Shown: one piece after another, positions 44,350 through 58,953 of the stretch | How the letters are laid out: the number at the start of each line of letters is the position of its first letter | How positions within the stretch are numbered: position 1 is the stretch's first letter | NCBI RefSeq assembly: GCF_040954835.1 | Contig: NC_090712.1 | Span: forward strand, 2,427,284-2,491,283 | DNA: 64,000 nucleotides | Source: Lepisosteus oculatus | Lineage: Eukaryota; Chordata; Actinopteri; Semionotiformes; Lepisosteidae | Direction of reading: 5' to 3' | Notes under the pieces: generated by a model | The model's input: only the letters and a program-made list of their open reading frames with translations | Databases searched by the model: none | Told to the model about the DNA's origin: nothing | Program-made: the position numbers and the translations under genes

Positions 44350-44722
44350 CCTTCTGACCATCTCCTGGTTGTCAGTAGCTGCTGGTGCATCTGAGCAGCA
44401 TTGTTCTGCGTCTGAACATAGAGGCTCAAAAACTCCAAATTCCTCCTACACAGCAAGAAATAAGAGGACATGAGTGGAAAACAGACAAAACAAGTGGAAA
44501 CTACATAAAAGAGCATAAAAACAAGAACAAGGAGCACTTCTTTATGCAAAGGGAGGATTGTGAAAATTCTGGACAAGGTACCCAGCCATGTTACTGAAGT
44601 CGGTACTCTGGCTTTGCTCTAGAAGCAATTAGATGAGCTGCTTGGATCAAATAGCTATTAAGTGCCAGACAGGACAAAGGAGCTGAACGTTCTCCTCTCT
44701 TTAGCTTTCTTATGTTCTTAAA
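44350..44722 (+). repeat. CR1/L2-type LINE 3' end
   Basis: Plus strand carries the RGHEWK ... TFFMQRE-like C-terminal coding remnant (seen as KEHFFMQREDCENSGQGTQ), then the conserved 3' non-coding words TTAGATGAGCTGCTTGGATC, ACGTTCTCCTCTC and TTTCTTATGTTCTTA. The reading frame is broken. Confidence 0.7.
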
Positions 44723-47700
44723 TTGCTGAGCTATGACTGGATATATTATTCATTAATGTTTGATTAGTTCATGATGTGCCCATGTGGTGTAAAATAGTGG
44801 TTTGCAGATTCCTTCTCATAACTGCTGTTAAAACCATGTGTGGGTTCCACTGTCTTTGCCATTATCTTATTATTTTTATTAGTGGTGAATAATTATGGTG
44901 CATGATTTTTAAATTTTATTTTGAATCCATCTTTAATTGTATCTGTGTATTCCTAAATTGACGGTCAACACCTGTATAGAATTGACCCCCCCAAGATATC
45001 CTTCTCCTGAACACACTTTAATTTTTAGCATCAGAACCAACCTTCTCATTTTCTTTCATGTTTTTCCTAAAAAAAAAATCAATGCCGAAATTCAGAAGAA
45101 ACCCCGACTACATCAATTTAAATGACTATTATTCTGCTACAAATGAGCCCGACTTGTTCAGGCAAATTCTTTCCCCAGTGCATGAGGTACGTATTCATGT
45201 CTACAGCGTTTGTAGGTGTTTTTTTTCTTTGGAGGGTTAAGTCGCAGGGCTGGTGGTGTTTTCCCTCCCAGTGAAGCCTGGGCAACGGCTTAGCTGAGGA
45301 AATACAGCAAGACCTAGAGGAAGCCCTGTGCAGGACCCACCCACTATCTACTAAGCAGAGAAGGAAGAAGGAAAGAAAAATGTTCATGTAAACAGAATCA
45401 CACCAGTCAAGCATCCTACTTGGCACAGTGCTCCACAGGGTCTCTTTCCAGTTACTCCCAACTGTGGCGTTAAAACCCCTGTTTTAGTTTGCTTGCACAT
45501 TGCCTAAATTCCTTCTTGTAAATAGTTTCCTTTCTGTAAATAGTCTCTCCAAAACGGCAAGCTATTACTGACTTTTAATCTTTTAAACTGATCTTTTAAT
45601 GAACATAAATATAACTTTGTTTGCTGTTTCAAGGCAGGTTTTGGAATCCCACACACATTATGCTTCTGCCTCATCGAAAGGCTTTTTTTTCTTTAAGGAA
45701 ACTGCAGCAAAGGATCTCAGATGACCCGAAGAATCCCATGAAGCCTCTTGTGATGCTGGCAAGCTGAGAGCACTGTTTTCATTTTAGAGTATAAACAGAT
45801 CCACGGTTTAAACCACACGCTGGGGCACACCTCCCAGGTAATGTTCGAGAGGTTTGGATCAAACAGCTTCAGTTCGATAATTAGAATGAAAGGACAAGAA
45901 ATATGAGACGTATGTTTCAGCTTTCATCTACTATTTTCACCCAGATTAGTAAATGTAAAATTCTAACAAGGGTCTACACCTAAAATTGAGATTTTTGAAA
46001 TTGTTTTAACTCACTCTGCGTCGTTGCTTTGATAAACCTCGGGTCCTTTCCACAAACGTTGTTAGAAACACAGTCCTGCCCTCACCTGTCCCTGTCTTTC
46101 ACTTACTGAAATTTGCACTTCTCCTGTCACTATCAACATCATGCCATGAACTCTTTCTCAATGGGGGGGGGAGTGTGCTGGTGGGGGGTCACGGAAAAGA
46201 TCAAGGCTTGTTAATCAGACCAAAAAATCTCTCTCAGTGACATCAGAAATACGGCGGTTCTGTGTGGCGAAACCAGCACAGAACTATATTAACATTTCAC
46301 ATAGGTCTATATGAACTCTTAAGCCATTGAGGGTTTTTTTTTTATTAAATGGAAGTATATATATTTAAAAAAACCAAATCCTTATTTTGACTTATTTAGC
46401 TTAGTAGTGATCAAGTCATTTTACAGGAAAGAAAAGACTTGTCTTTCAGTTTCAGGAAAAGAATGTAACAGTGGAGTAGGCACTAAGACTGTGGGACCTC
46501 TCCGTGGCCTGTACAGCGCGTGTATAGATGCCTGTGAGAAATGTCAGGAACGTTTTCCTTTTGCTTTCCCTAATTGTTTCATACTTTGTACAGGCTGGTG
46601 AAGTGGAGTGATGGCTCGACTTTGCAGCTCAGCAAAGCAGTGGGATGTGTTTTAGACGTAACAGCTTTGCTCCTTTTTCTGAATTTTCTAAAAGACGTGG
46701 CGGGTTCTGGTAATCACGCTGATGTAAAATGAAGAAATAAGGTTTCTGCCGGGATTTCTGTGTGAGCGACTGTGTCCAGACCTGTGTTTCTGGCACAGTA
46801 CTGTAGTTTGTTTACTGCTGCTTGCAAAAGCTGGATTATCTGAAATTGCACCTTAGGAGGTACTCTGGGATACAACCAACGCATCTTGCTGTTTCTTTCA
46901 TTCAGCTGACTTTGTTGAGTGTTCTTGCAATTTTATTTGGCCATGTAACTTTGCATTGCCAAAAACACAAATATATTGAGGCTGTGCCAAGCTAATAAAA
47001 ACAGTTATTAAGACAACTTCAGTGGTTTGGTAAAATTCGAATTAACGTGACAGGACAATAATATAAGGTGCTAATATACTTTATATTTTAGGGGTGGTGT
47101 TAACATCCCTGGGTGAGGAAATATCAGCCCTGGCACACGAGGTCAGCGTTGTCACAGCCCCCTTTGCTTATGAGGAATGAACCAGGGAGCTGCTGTGAGG
47201 GTGGAGGAAGGGTGTGAGAAAAGATTTGTGCGACATTTATACATAAGGGAGCAGAGGTTTTGAGTGCATGTTTTGCAACGCAACACAAGGCATTTCCGGT
47301 CATCACAATTTGTAAGACAACTACACAATAACCCTTGAAGGGATTCTGAACGGTTTTAGACAAGAAAGCTGAGCGATGATGAGCCGCAACATCTGTCCTG
47401 GAGCTGATCTGCTCTCTGGAGCAGCTCAGGTGCTCTGGCAGTGTTTGCACTGCCGGTTCCCGCGGTCTGTGGTCAGAACTAAGATGAAATGAGGGGAGGG
47501 CTGAGCTCCTGCTGCACTTAGGGAAGTCCACATGACCCTGGACTGCATCCAGAACTGCTGCAGAACGCTGGCCAGTGAAATTGAAAGTAGGTGTTGCAGA
47601 ACGATGAATATCAAGCTGGTATCGCAGACTAATAAAAGGCAAACTGCACAGAAGGTCTACAGTACGTGACGGTATTCATTATCAAGCGGAAGTGGGAATC

Positions 47701-50700
47701 CAGCAATATATCATATTTCTACATATATTTGTGTACATTATTATAGCTTTATATTGTATCTCACAGCTTTGTGAAAGGAGATAATCTAGGAGATAAGATA
47801 GGTTTGGAAAACAGAAATAATTCGTTTTTGTTGTGCCTTCGATACGTTTGTATTTCCAGGGGGAAAACAGCGTACGTGTATATGCTTGGCTGTGGTTGAG
47901 CCTGTGGCTCGCTGTGAACAGCGTGCCCTGGTCTGGCCACCACACCAGCAGAAGGATATTGCACTTCCGTTCATGATATCTGGACTCCCTGAGAGAACTG
48001 ACCTGCCAGCAGACCCTATAAAACACTGCTGGAGCCCTGAGGAAGTTCCCATAGACAAACAGCTGATGCTGGAATTTCTATAAATAGTGCAGATGTTTAA
48101 GATTTCCATCTGGTATAGAGAGAAGTAAACAAAACAAGCAAACATTTGGTGAACTCTTTCCCAGTGCGATATGAAGATCCTGTTTGTAGCCAGTACCCAG
48201 ACATCTCTTGGGTGTTTCAAGTATTTTGTCACCGCCCTCAATCTTCACTGGTCTCAGTATATATTAAATAGTCTTGTTAGACAATAAATGTTAGACTTAA
48301 AAGGAACAAGTAAAAATTTAAGCTGACGCAGCTACCTACTCGAACTTCTTCAGTCTTAGACTGAGACAACCAAACGTCTGTAAATATATTACAATGTCTA
48401 AAAGACCAGAGATGAGAAGGAGATCATGTATGCAGATGTTTGTTAATTTAGACCTTTATAGACAATTCTACTTATCCTGGGATCAAATTTACCAACTGTG
48501 AAATCTGTCTGAACATCCCCCATTTCAAAAAGACAACTTTTGAGAGCCCTGCCCGTCCCATCATGCATGGTTCTGGGAAGCAGGACAAAACACAAAGCAC
48601 CTGGCAAAAGCATACATGAACACAGGATGGGGCTGAACATGGAAACGCCTTACAGACAGGTGTCCCAGGCTAGAGTCAGCCCCAGGATCAAAGAGCTTTG
48701 AGGCAGCATTGCCAACCCATAACACTAGTTAGGATGGAAAAGGAAATCAGAAAGCATGGTGATTCAGTGCAATAACAACACAGGAAGACCAGCTTTACCA
48801 TTCATGCGCTGAGAAAGCAAGTAACGTCCAAGTCATCAGCCCGACCGGTGATTCTGCACCAGCAGGTGCTGGTGTATTCATTACCACCCCTTCTTGTTAT
48901 TTCTGCAAGTTGCTTTGCTTCAATGTGTCTGCTACATACCTACTTATTATTGAAATCACACTGGAGTTAACAGTACAACATCCAATAATCAGTATGCATT
49001 TAGAGAAGGGGGTCTAGCTGGTAATCTATGAACATAAAAATCACCTAGGGAGGCCACATGACTCAGTGATGATGGATATTGATATCCGATCAGGAGACGA
49101 GATATGTTTCTTGTCTCCACTTGCTCCTTCAGGACTGTGCTGTGCCCAGTTTTTCAGCAGCCTGATGTTGTAGAAACAGGTTCGATTGTCGGTGTTGCCC
49201 TGCCCACATGACTAGTCAGGAACAAGATGGTTTCCTTGGAATCTGTGCCCATTTCCTATATGAATGAGCAGGGAACTAGCCTTTCCTTACTGAGACCACT
49301 TCCCTCCCATATCCTGAGCCCACCCTTCCAATCTTTATCACCGACTTAACTGTTTCAACACTCCATAGGAAACTCGAGGGGAAAGCACTTACAGTGAGCA
49401 CTTAGGTTATATCCTGAGAACCGCTCTTCTGTTATCACTAATAATTTGCTTAGTCATTGCATTTGAAAAAGCTGTAGGGTAGTGACTCAAAAGCTCTGTA
49501 TTTGACAAATACGTTTTGCGCCCTGTTCCTATAATACAGTGGAAGCACGTTCAAGGTGTTTTTAATTTGTGCCTGTGTCGTACATGAATTCCCTTCCACT
49601 TTTTGCAAACAAAAAGTGCTGTGAAAGATGAGACATCAGGAAGCATTTCACAGCTTCGGACAAATCAAGGGAATTGATCACGATAGTCAGCTCTTGGGGT
49701 GAGTGCAAACGTAAGCCATTTTGTATTTGATCAGAATTTGCGTTCATCGGTTATTTTTCTTGCTAAATTCCCCAGTTTGGAATGGCCAGTCGTCAGTTGT
49801 CTGAGATTCCCAACAACACTCCTGCAGCACCATGAGAGGTGAAAGCTTCAGGTGAGTGTGCTTTGTTTGCGCTCTGTGAGCCGCACACCTCCCATGACAG
49901 AGGCTGCACCGGGGGAGGACTGTCACAGTTCTGCTTTAGAGGCTCCATAAACAGGATGCGTTAGAAGGCCTCTTGCATTGAGTTAGTAGCCGTGTCAGTG
50001 CATATCACTAACTAAAACAGCTGAAAAGAATAAGTAGATTGTTCAAACATTAGCCTTTACCATACACTGTTTGTATGGTGTGCTTTGCCTTTTCTTGGTA
50101 ATGAGATATGTAATCCAATACCCTACTAAAAAGGGAAACATATTTGTTTAATCTTTGCTTACTCTGCGACGGAAATTCTGTTGCTTGGTGTAACCTCACA
50201 AAACCCTTACTGCCTTCATTCTCAAAAGCACAAGATGTATAAGGTGTTCCAGACTGATGAGAGCATTGCATTTCACTGATGATGTATTCTTATGGCATGG
50301 AAACAGCAGACATGCAACCTTACTGCAGATGAAATCCCAAAGCATTAAACAGGCACACCTGTGCCAGATCAGTCAGTTCCAGCCTGGACTCTCTCACGCC
50401 GGCCTGGGTCTTGCCCCAGTATCTCAGGCAGCCTGCTCTGGATCCTTCACCGGCGCTGACATACAGCTAGAGAAGCCCTTGACAAAATAGGCCAGCGGTG
50501 TCCCATGTACCCCTGAGAGACGCCAAACAGTGAACACTGGCACCATGACCCTCAGAGCTCATTCTGGGAAAGACCAGATTCCGAACGCTGGGCCCCTGTC
50601 AGCTGATGACTAATTGACTGAAACACAACAATCTGGTCACAGTTAAATGTGTGGAGCCAACCTGGAGCGTAGGATGACATTTATCTCACCAACAATGGCT

Positions 50701-53700
50701 CCTCAAATGTCTTTAGACTCTGGCTCCCTGTATGTGTTTCGTTGTGTTTTCTGGTTAAAAAGCAACATAATATTCAAAATAACATCCTCATTGAGGATGT
50801 TTGGTAGGGCAGGAAGACATTGTTAGTGTGACTTTAAATCTATTCTGAGCTGACACAGTGTTGAATCACAGTCGCATTTTTCTTGCATGCGAAGTGTTGC
50901 TCCCAAACGAAATGGCTATGGCGAAACTTTTGGATTTTGAATCACGGGTTCAAGCAGTGAGGCAGGCTGTTAGAGAGAGACGGGTCTTTATGGTTTTTAA
51001 CCATCATAACAAACAATTCCCTTCAAGATGGTTAAGTGACCTCATTCACGTTTTCTTCTATGAGATGGAAATTGAACGACACGATTGATGCTTAATAAAA
51101 AATTAATTCATTTAATCAGAATGTACTGCCCCTCAGTATGCAAAACCTCTATTTTACTATTACACCATGTCATTTTCATGTCCTAAACCATTACTTTTTC
51201 TTCTGAAAATATTTCAAATAAATAATTTTGTCTGCTTAAACAGATTGTGGGAAAGGGCAAATGCCTGTTAGAACACGCCAGAACTGAAGATTTTTATGAC
51301 ATTTCATTCCAAGACTTCAAAGAGCAAATGAGAAAAGAAATATATCCTGAAATATGAATGGGAAAATAGTGAAGTAATAGACAGTTTAACTTTTCCTTTA
51401 TCAACCAATGAAAAACGAACTGTTGACGTTTATAATTTGTAGAATATTGACACATTGAAATGCAATGATTGAAAAATAACTGCACAAATATCTTCAAAAA
51501 TAAAAAGACTGGTTGATTTTAGTTTTACTGTGAATATTAAAAAGGTTTCCCTTTTTAAGCTTCTGAGTAACTACAGAAGAAAAGCCATTTCACCCGGTAC
51601 AAAGGCATTTCCCTTAAAATAACAGGCTAGGATGTTTACATGCTCCACAGAGAGGGTCTCAATTTGCATTAATGAATTCTATTTCTGGAGTACTTGCCTG
51701 GTTTTGAAAGTGATTGTGTAAGTAGCTTGTTAAAAACTACATCAAGCTAACACAGGATAAGCAAATACATTGCTTCTAATTATCCCAGTTCACACCAAAT
51801 GAGGTTCAAATCCTTTTGATGACAGCTGCCAGACTTTAACAAAAGCGATTTTTTTTTAATAGTTCAATATTGTTGTGTCTAACATTTACATATCAGTAAT
51901 ACTTTAAGTTTAAAAAACAAACTTTTTTTTTTTAAAGTAGCCTTGCGGGGGACCTAGTCGATGAGGATGTAAATACAGATAAATGTGTATCTTCTTTTGT
52001 GTTTTAAGAGTTGGAAAGGGGAGGAAAAAAAAACCTTTGTATCTGCGGGGCTGAGGGAGGAATCGTCTTTGCTCGGCCTGGGACTGTGAAAGGCCGTGAA
52101 CAGAAAATGGAAACCCACTGAGCAGAGAGAACAAACTCTCTGGACCTGTCTGACATGCAGGTCACAAGGTCAGGCTGCACCACTGTAGGCAGCTTAGGAG
52201 ACTGGAGGTTCTCAGTAACCCTCTGATACCATTTTGACAAACAGGCAGATGGCAGGTGTCACCACTGACAAAGAGCCATCTGTGCCTCAAGAACAGTCCC
52301 CATCATTCTCTCACTGGCTACTTCATTAAACTTTCCACTTCATAAAATGACTGAGCTCTGCAGTGCCAGTGTGTGAGGCCCCACTGTTAAGTTTCAAAAC
52401 ACAGCACCACGTAGCCCCGCTACACAGTTGTTTTTTTTCAACCAAAGCAACAGAAAATAGGTTTGGAGCTTTCCAAATTCTCAGTTTGGATACTCCCACC
52501 TCCCTGCCCCAACCCCAACTCAGTCTTCCAGATGTGGCCATTTCAGAGAGCTTCAGTCCTTGCTTTGGCTAAATTCATTAGTACCTGAATGATAAAAGAA
52601 TCCAATTTGTTAAAAACACATGTCTGTCAGGCAGATATGAAACAGACTGGAAGCCGAAAAAAAAAAGAATGCTGGTAAGATTTTCAAATCGAAGATCAGT
52701 TAAAAGCACGTTTGTCTGCATCAGGTCTTACAATTTTTCTAGCCATATTTTAGGGAGTTTTGCATATTCAAGCAAAAAAAGATCCAACTAGAGAAAAAAA
52801 ATATGATTCCTTGAATCAATTATCCAACAGACCATAATACCATCAGGAATATTGCACCATGAGTCCACAAGCAGAGAAAGTCAGAGTTTGAAATTCCACC
52901 ATGAGGCTGTGATTCTGTCACAGCTTCTTAAATGTGAGAAGCTGAGATCAGTAGCTTAAGAAACAGCAGTACAGGTCTGAAGCTTCTCTGTTACCCATTT
53001 GAAATTAGATCAAGCTCAGGGTCTCACTATCCGTGGTACAACCTAATACTACAACTGAGGGCTGATCTCTTTACTACCAGTCAGCTGGGAGGTGTCAGTA
53101 ATACAAAGTAAAAACACACAACAGAAAGCTGAATAAATAATGGTAATGTATTTACATGACAGTGGAGGGCATCACTTATGGAGTCCTGTAGCTGTGATCC
53201 TTGGAAGAATGCATAAATTGCCCCACCTCCTAAGCTCCCACAGAAGAGAAAAAGTACATTTTTGTGAAATCCCATTTAGTTAGGAAAGTCCCTTCAATCT
53301 TTGGCGTAACTCCAACAGGGCCATCAAGATGGAAGCACAGTTCAAAGAAAACAATTTGACTTAAAAGCAAAGCTATGTTTTGTTGGCAATGTTGTTATGT
53401 GTTGTTCATACCCTTCAACATCCATTTTGATCCACCAGGTCTCAGTTCTATTTCTGGTCTTGAATCAAATTTTAAATTAAGTGTCTGTTTCTCCTATTGT
53501 TTTTGAATGTGTCAGTTAGTTCCCTGTAAAGTCTATTTTCTTCCAAAGTACAGGGATTGTGGACTTTTAACCTTTCAGTTTATGACAAAGGAGATGTTCT
53601 TACTATATTTTTAAATCTTTCTACACCAACTATAACTTTTTAGGACTGTGACCAAAATGGAGCACACACTGTATTCAAAAAAAGGACCATACAGGTGCGT

Positions 53701-55564
53701 TTTTTTAACATTTCCTCCTTTAGGCAAACATATACTCTGTACACACATTTTTAGATATTTTATATTTGCCTCAGACTTTTCATGGACGTGTCTGGTTTCA
53801 TTTTAACTTGCAGACAGACTCATCTGGCCTTCATGCAAATAAAACATTACCTTTAGGAATGGGAGTCCCCAAATTTCCTATATGTTCCTATATGTTCTCT
53901 ATATGTTTCCAGTTCTTTCCAATCCAAGCCTGCTGATACAATCCTACAGCCCTGAGGGGTGACAGGAGGGGCACAGATTGAAAGGGCCTAACATACCCAC
54001 ACACGACCTGCGCCAATCCTGCCAGAAAAACCAGTCTTGCAGGGTTCTTTCCAGCACATCAACCTGCCTTGGACAAGGTGTATTCTCAAAGGAGTTCCAG
54101 AAAATAGCATGAGCTGTGAGGTCTAGGTGCCAGAAGGTGAAATAGAGGCAAGACCTCACTGAGATATTCAAGATGCTGAAAAGAGTAGAGGTGGTTTCTT
54201 CTCTTATTCAGAATAAGTTAATCCTATAAAACACTGGGAGTAGAAGGACTCGGATTTTTGCCGATGGGACTGGATCATGCTAAATTAATGCCCTTTTCTC
54301 CCCAAAAAAACTTTAACTTCAAAGTTAGTTCTCAAAATGATGTTCTTATTCTGATATCCTCTATAAGAGAGCTTTACAGGAGTCCTGATCTCTATTAGAT
54401 ATCTATATCTTGATTTATATACCTGTTATTTTTGCAGATAATGCTTTTTATGAATTCAGGAGATGGGCAGTGCCAGATTTGCTAGATTCAAAAATGTATT
54501 CTTGAGACTGGTTTGGGGTGAGCAATTCATCATGTTGCTGTGAGTGTATTAACTCTGTCATCTATTGGTTCGATACTCTGTTAGTGTGATTTAGGTCTGG
54601 AAGACATCAGGATCCACTGCCCGGCTGGATGACATTAATAATTCTATTTTTTTTTAAATGGCATCCAGAGCAACGTTCAGTAAAAGGGTTGAAATTCCGC
54701 AATTTATGTTGGAAAAAAGTCATTCAAAATGAATATGTTTACTATACAGTAGATTGTATTGGTTGATGGCACCTTTCTATTGTATGTACACTTGCAAAAA
54801 TGCAACACATAAGTATTGGAAGCATATTGTAATGCCTCTCAATATATAAGTATTATTGAAAAGATATGCTGTGCCTTATATGGAAAAGAAGATTATCAAG
54901 AAACAAATTTCATTTAAGTTTTATACTCATGATTTCAAGAAAGGCCTGGAAGAGCTAGGAAGAACTTTTCACCACGCCACAGTTAAAGTCACGCAGCGTC
55001 TAGAAACCTTTTCAGAATTCAACAATCAAATTTTTTTTCTAAATGTGTGTGCCTTTACCCACAAACTTCTAAGAACTCCTGATGCAACCAGTTCATCTTG
55101 TTACACAAAGTTAAGCTCAGATTTGCGTTTGTGTCATTGAAAATGAAGCAATCATAAATGCCATAATGAGTGGGCATCCAATCCATTTGTCTACCCTTCC
55201 ATTTTTGTTTCAATTGAATGGTTACACGTACTGTGTTACTCAATTCTCATTTGAAAGTCTGAGAAACAGTGTCAACTTGTCAAGAGTATAAAAAAAAACC
55301 TGAAGAATCTGCCTTAAAAGGACATTTGATAATGTTCCTTCAGATAAAACTCAGAGGTCATGCGCACTATTGCTGATGAGGAGGAAGAATATGAGAGTCA
55401 CATTATTCTCTGCTCTCTAAGGTTTATATTCAATACATCTACATGTCAGGCTATTTAGAATTCTGTTTTGCTAACTTGCAAATATATAAATAATAAAATG
55501 ATTTTCATGTGTGCCTTTTCAAGTCTAAGCAGTATATAAATGTCTTGGGTTTTTTTATATAAAA
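44723..55564. other. downstream non-coding region
   Basis: No supported gene. An open segment at 50858-51088 loosely resembles an L1 ORF1p C-terminal domain (KLLDFESRVQAVRQAVRE) but is too short to call. A 172-codon minus ORF at 47642-47124 has no recognisable family. Confidence 0.45.
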
Positions 55565-55805
55565 ATGACCTAAATGGAGCCGGAGAATATCTCGGCAAGC
55601 AATCGGCGCAAGGCAGGCTACACCCTGGACAGGACACCAGTCCATTGCAGAGTACACACAGCCAATTAATCTACCAGATATGACTTTGGACTGAGGGAGG
55701 AAACTGGAGCATGTAAACACAGAGAGAACATACAAACTCCACGCAGACAGCTCCCCTGGACTGGATTTGAACACGGGGTCCCAGCTCTGTGAGGCAGTAA
55801 TGTAG
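55565..55805 (-). repeat. tRNA-type SINE of fishes, copy 2
   Basis: Minus strand: B box GTTCAAATCC, GTCTGCGTGGAGTTTGTATG, TCCTCCCTCAGTCC, then ATGGACTGGTGTCCTGTCC, the standard ordered words of this family. Confidence 0.8.
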
Positions 55806-56184
55806 AAAATTGTCAATGAAAAAACTACTGTAGTATAAAACTGTGTTGTTTTAAAACTAAATAAAATCTCTAATATGATTTACAAGAAAAAAACTGGCTG
55901 CAAAAAAAAACATTTTTCTTCTGTTACATTACATTATGGCTATGAAACCATCGCCTTATAAAGAAAGCAATGACAAAATAAGGAAAAGTTTTAGACAATT
56001 AGTGATGCATTCATTGCTGAGAAAAGCTGCATTGTCACACTTAAATGGCATCCCTGAGCCTAAAACTAAATAAGATATCTAGCAAGTGACAAAAGATCAC
56101 TTCTGAAAACAAACTTCCAATGGGTTAACATACACCGATCGGTGTCTCATAAAAAAAATCTGTCTTTGTGAAATACTTGTAAGT

Positions 56185-56319
56185 TGGCTTTTCTCATTCA
56201 GTAGCAGAAGAACGACTGGGAAGTTACGGTGACAGCTGTAAGCTGTATCTCTTCCTGCGGAATCCATCATCTTCTTGTTGGGCCCGAAGTAAATGAGTAC
56301 TCCCTGAGGTCAGGGGTCA
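56185..56319. repeat. unclassified duplicated element, copy 1
   Basis: About 130 bp alignable to 60349-60484: shared GGAATCCATCATCTTCT, TTGGGCCC, GAGTAC and CCTGAGGTCAG in order. Family unknown. Confidence 0.7.
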
Positions 56320-57220
56320 TGCTCACTTTCCCAGGAGTCCACCCAGCTAGAACAACTTTCCCCTTAAACAGGAAGGGAGTGCATTGGCCATATGCTGTCT
56401 TCACTCAAAAGAAATACAATTTTCTGCAGGGGTGGATGAGACATATTCACGGTTTGGGACAGGAATGTGAAACTCTTCTAGGAAGCAGGAGTAAGTTGTT
56501 AAAAAAAACGAAAAAAAAAAACAAGGACAGAGATCAAAGGCTGCTCAATTATGTCGGGACTTTAACAGGCCACAAAAGTCGACATGGAGACAAGGCAAGG
56601 GAGACCTGCCCCATCGCTCAGTCTCAGCACACTGGGGACAGAGATGGTTATTTGAGCTCATTCTGAAGCTCCATGGGTAAAACAGCTGTAAACCAGAAAG
56701 GAATGAATAAAAAAATGTGGCCATGACTTTGGAAAAAAGGCATCTCTCCACAAAACATTCCTGTTAAACAGTGTCCTCCAGCACAATGCTGTAGAAAGAC
56801 AAATGAGACCAACTGATGAGTTGAAGTCATTTAAATTATATATATTCCCTTGAAAATAGCTTCCAGGCTGCCCTTTGAAGGGTCTAGAGTTTGTATTGCC
56901 TGTTACTGTGCAGACCAAAGGATTTGAAGAACATCCTGTTGAGTGAGCTAATAGTTTCAAAGTTTCTGTTTGTGTGGCAACAAGGGTAGATACAGTGTCA
57001 AGGATGATATGCGACAATATTTTCCTTGACGTGTGTTAGATTCAGGTTTTCCTTTAATGGATATTGCCCACATTTCATACTTGCTTCAGCTTCTCCATCT
57101 GTTCTTTGCTTCTGTAAACAGTCTGCTGGCCCTGGTCGGAGAGGGGAAGTGTGTTCCAGTGTTCGTTGAGAAAATGTCACCTCCCTGATATTGGTTTAAT
57201 TAGACAAGAAGATCAGGATC

Positions 57221-57532
57221 TTGGGTGGTGCTGCTTGCTGTGCTGGGGCCCTGGGTTCAAATCCAGACCTGGGGTACTATCTTTGTAGTGCTTGTATTCT
57301 CTTGTTCGTGTGGGTTTCCTCCAACAGTCCAAAACATCTCGTAGGTTAACTGGCTTCTGGAAAAATTGGCCCTGGTGTGAGTGTCTGTGTTTGTGCTCGT
57401 CTCTCCTACGATGGACTGGTGTCCTGTCCAGGCTGCACTCTGCTATGTCTTATGTCTGTTGCTAGCTGCGATGCTCTCCATCTCTCCTGTGACCCTGGTT
57501 TGGAAGATGTGTTTAGAAGTGAATGGATGGAA
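57221..57532 (+). repeat. tRNA-type SINE of fishes, copy 3
   Basis: B box GGGTTCAAATCC at 57253-57264, then TGTGGGTTTCCTCC, GTAGGTTAACTGGCTTCTGG, ATGGACTGGTGTCCTGTCC, and an end GTGAATGGATGG. Confidence 0.85.
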
Positions 57533-58874
57533 CGTGATCTGCAGCCGCTCTGTGAAGGCAATACATCTGGAAGGCCTGGTGTCCCTCCAGGACCAGCGCA
57601 ATAGGCCCCTGAATTAGAATGACTGGATCTTTCAGGCTCACTCGGGTCTCTTAATTTAAGTGATGAGACTTTAACTCATTCGTGTGTGGTGCTATGAATT
57701 CAACTGCAATAGCTGCCAAATGCCTTAACTGGCTGAACTAAAAAAGACTACGTTTGCAGAGCTCTTGAAAATGATATCCGATGGTCGCCTCCAGTCTTTT
57801 CTGAACGTACCCCTGCATTTCACATGCACCTGAAGAGGTGTAGACAGCCCACTCCTTGGCTGCAGAGACAGCCCCACTGCGTGGCACGAAACTGAATTGT
57901 GATGGTTCAAAACAGTGCCGGCAACAAGCTTGGTTTACTGGATAACTCTTTCTTTTGCTGCAAGATCTAGAGACACCAGCTGTCTGGAAAGCATGATTAG
58001 CTGTGAAACACTTTCCCTGCCAGAGAAGGAAGAGGCAGAAACACTCTGTGCCTTCACTGCTCTATGACAGTCTTCACTGGTTACTGATAAGACTAATTTC
58101 CTGGGTGAAGAAACAGCATCAGTGATTCGCCTCCCTGTGAAATGATCCGTGCCAGAGTATTTCACAGACTTCATTCTGCTTTTTGAAAGCTCTTTGCTTC
58201 CACTTACTCCTGTGGCTGAAAGGGTGTTTTCCCAGGCTTCTCCAATTTTCAAGGAGATTGGACCAGTGATTTCTAAATTATTGTCACAATATCAGTCTGG
58301 TAAAGTTTAACAGCCTCCAAATGAACCCATGGTCTCTGTATAACTGAAGATTGCCTCTATAGTTCATCCCTTCTGTTATTAACAGGGTTACATTTACTTT
58401 TTCCTTTTAGTAAAAGGAAAAGAAATGCTCCTTTTAAGTGAACTGGGATATTAATGGGACATAATAGAACTTGAAGATAGTCTTATCTTCCCACTTTTAT
58501 CTCAAGAATACAAGTTATAAATAGGATTTTCAAACTGTCCCCTTATTTGGAAGTGTTATAGCATGTTGAAACTCACAACAAAACTTTAAACCACAACATA
58601 ATTTTAAATTACATTTTCAGTCCAAATAGCATTCCTTCCAGCAGCGACCTGAAGTTCTTCTCAGGTTATGGCTTGTTCCTGTTGCAAAACTCCTATCCAG
58701 GGGGCACACACATGGAACGTGCATCCCGATGGATGCCACATAAATCATAAGTGAGTGTCTGATAATACATTCCTAGAGAGAAACTGCAAAAAATGTCTTA
58801 GAACGTGAGAGATATATGTGACATTAGGGTGCTCAATCTCTAAATTATAATCTCTAGTTATACTACCCTATAAA
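57533..58874. other. non-coding, nothing recognised
   Basis: No coding or repeat signal identified. Confidence 0.5.
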
Positions 58875-58953
58875 GGAACAAGTAATAGGTTTATTCCATG
58901 CTGAAAAAAAGAAGAAAGAGAACACAACGTTTCGGCCGTGGAGCCTTCTTCAG
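58875..58953 (-). repeat. dispersed repeat with hammerhead-like core, copy 4
   Basis: Minus strand: CTGAAGAAGGCTCCACGGCC, GAAACGTTGTGTTCTC, pyrimidine tract, CAGCATGGAATAAACC, then ACTTGTTCC. Nearly identical in the core to the copy at 1387-1463, 57 kb away. Confidence 0.7.

Noticed and set aside
45058..45189. Exon-like segment PKFRRNPDYINLNDYYS ending at a GAG|GTACGT donor
   Set aside because: Looks coding, but no acceptor with a proper tract and no partner exons were found; probably chance.
47124..47642. 172-codon minus-strand ORF
   Set aside because: Long for its surroundings but without recognisable domain, start context or flanking exons.
50858..51088. Possible L1 ORF1p C-terminal fragment (KLLDFESRVQAVRQAVRE)
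   Set aside because: Only one loose motif; not enough to assign a LINE-1 fragment.
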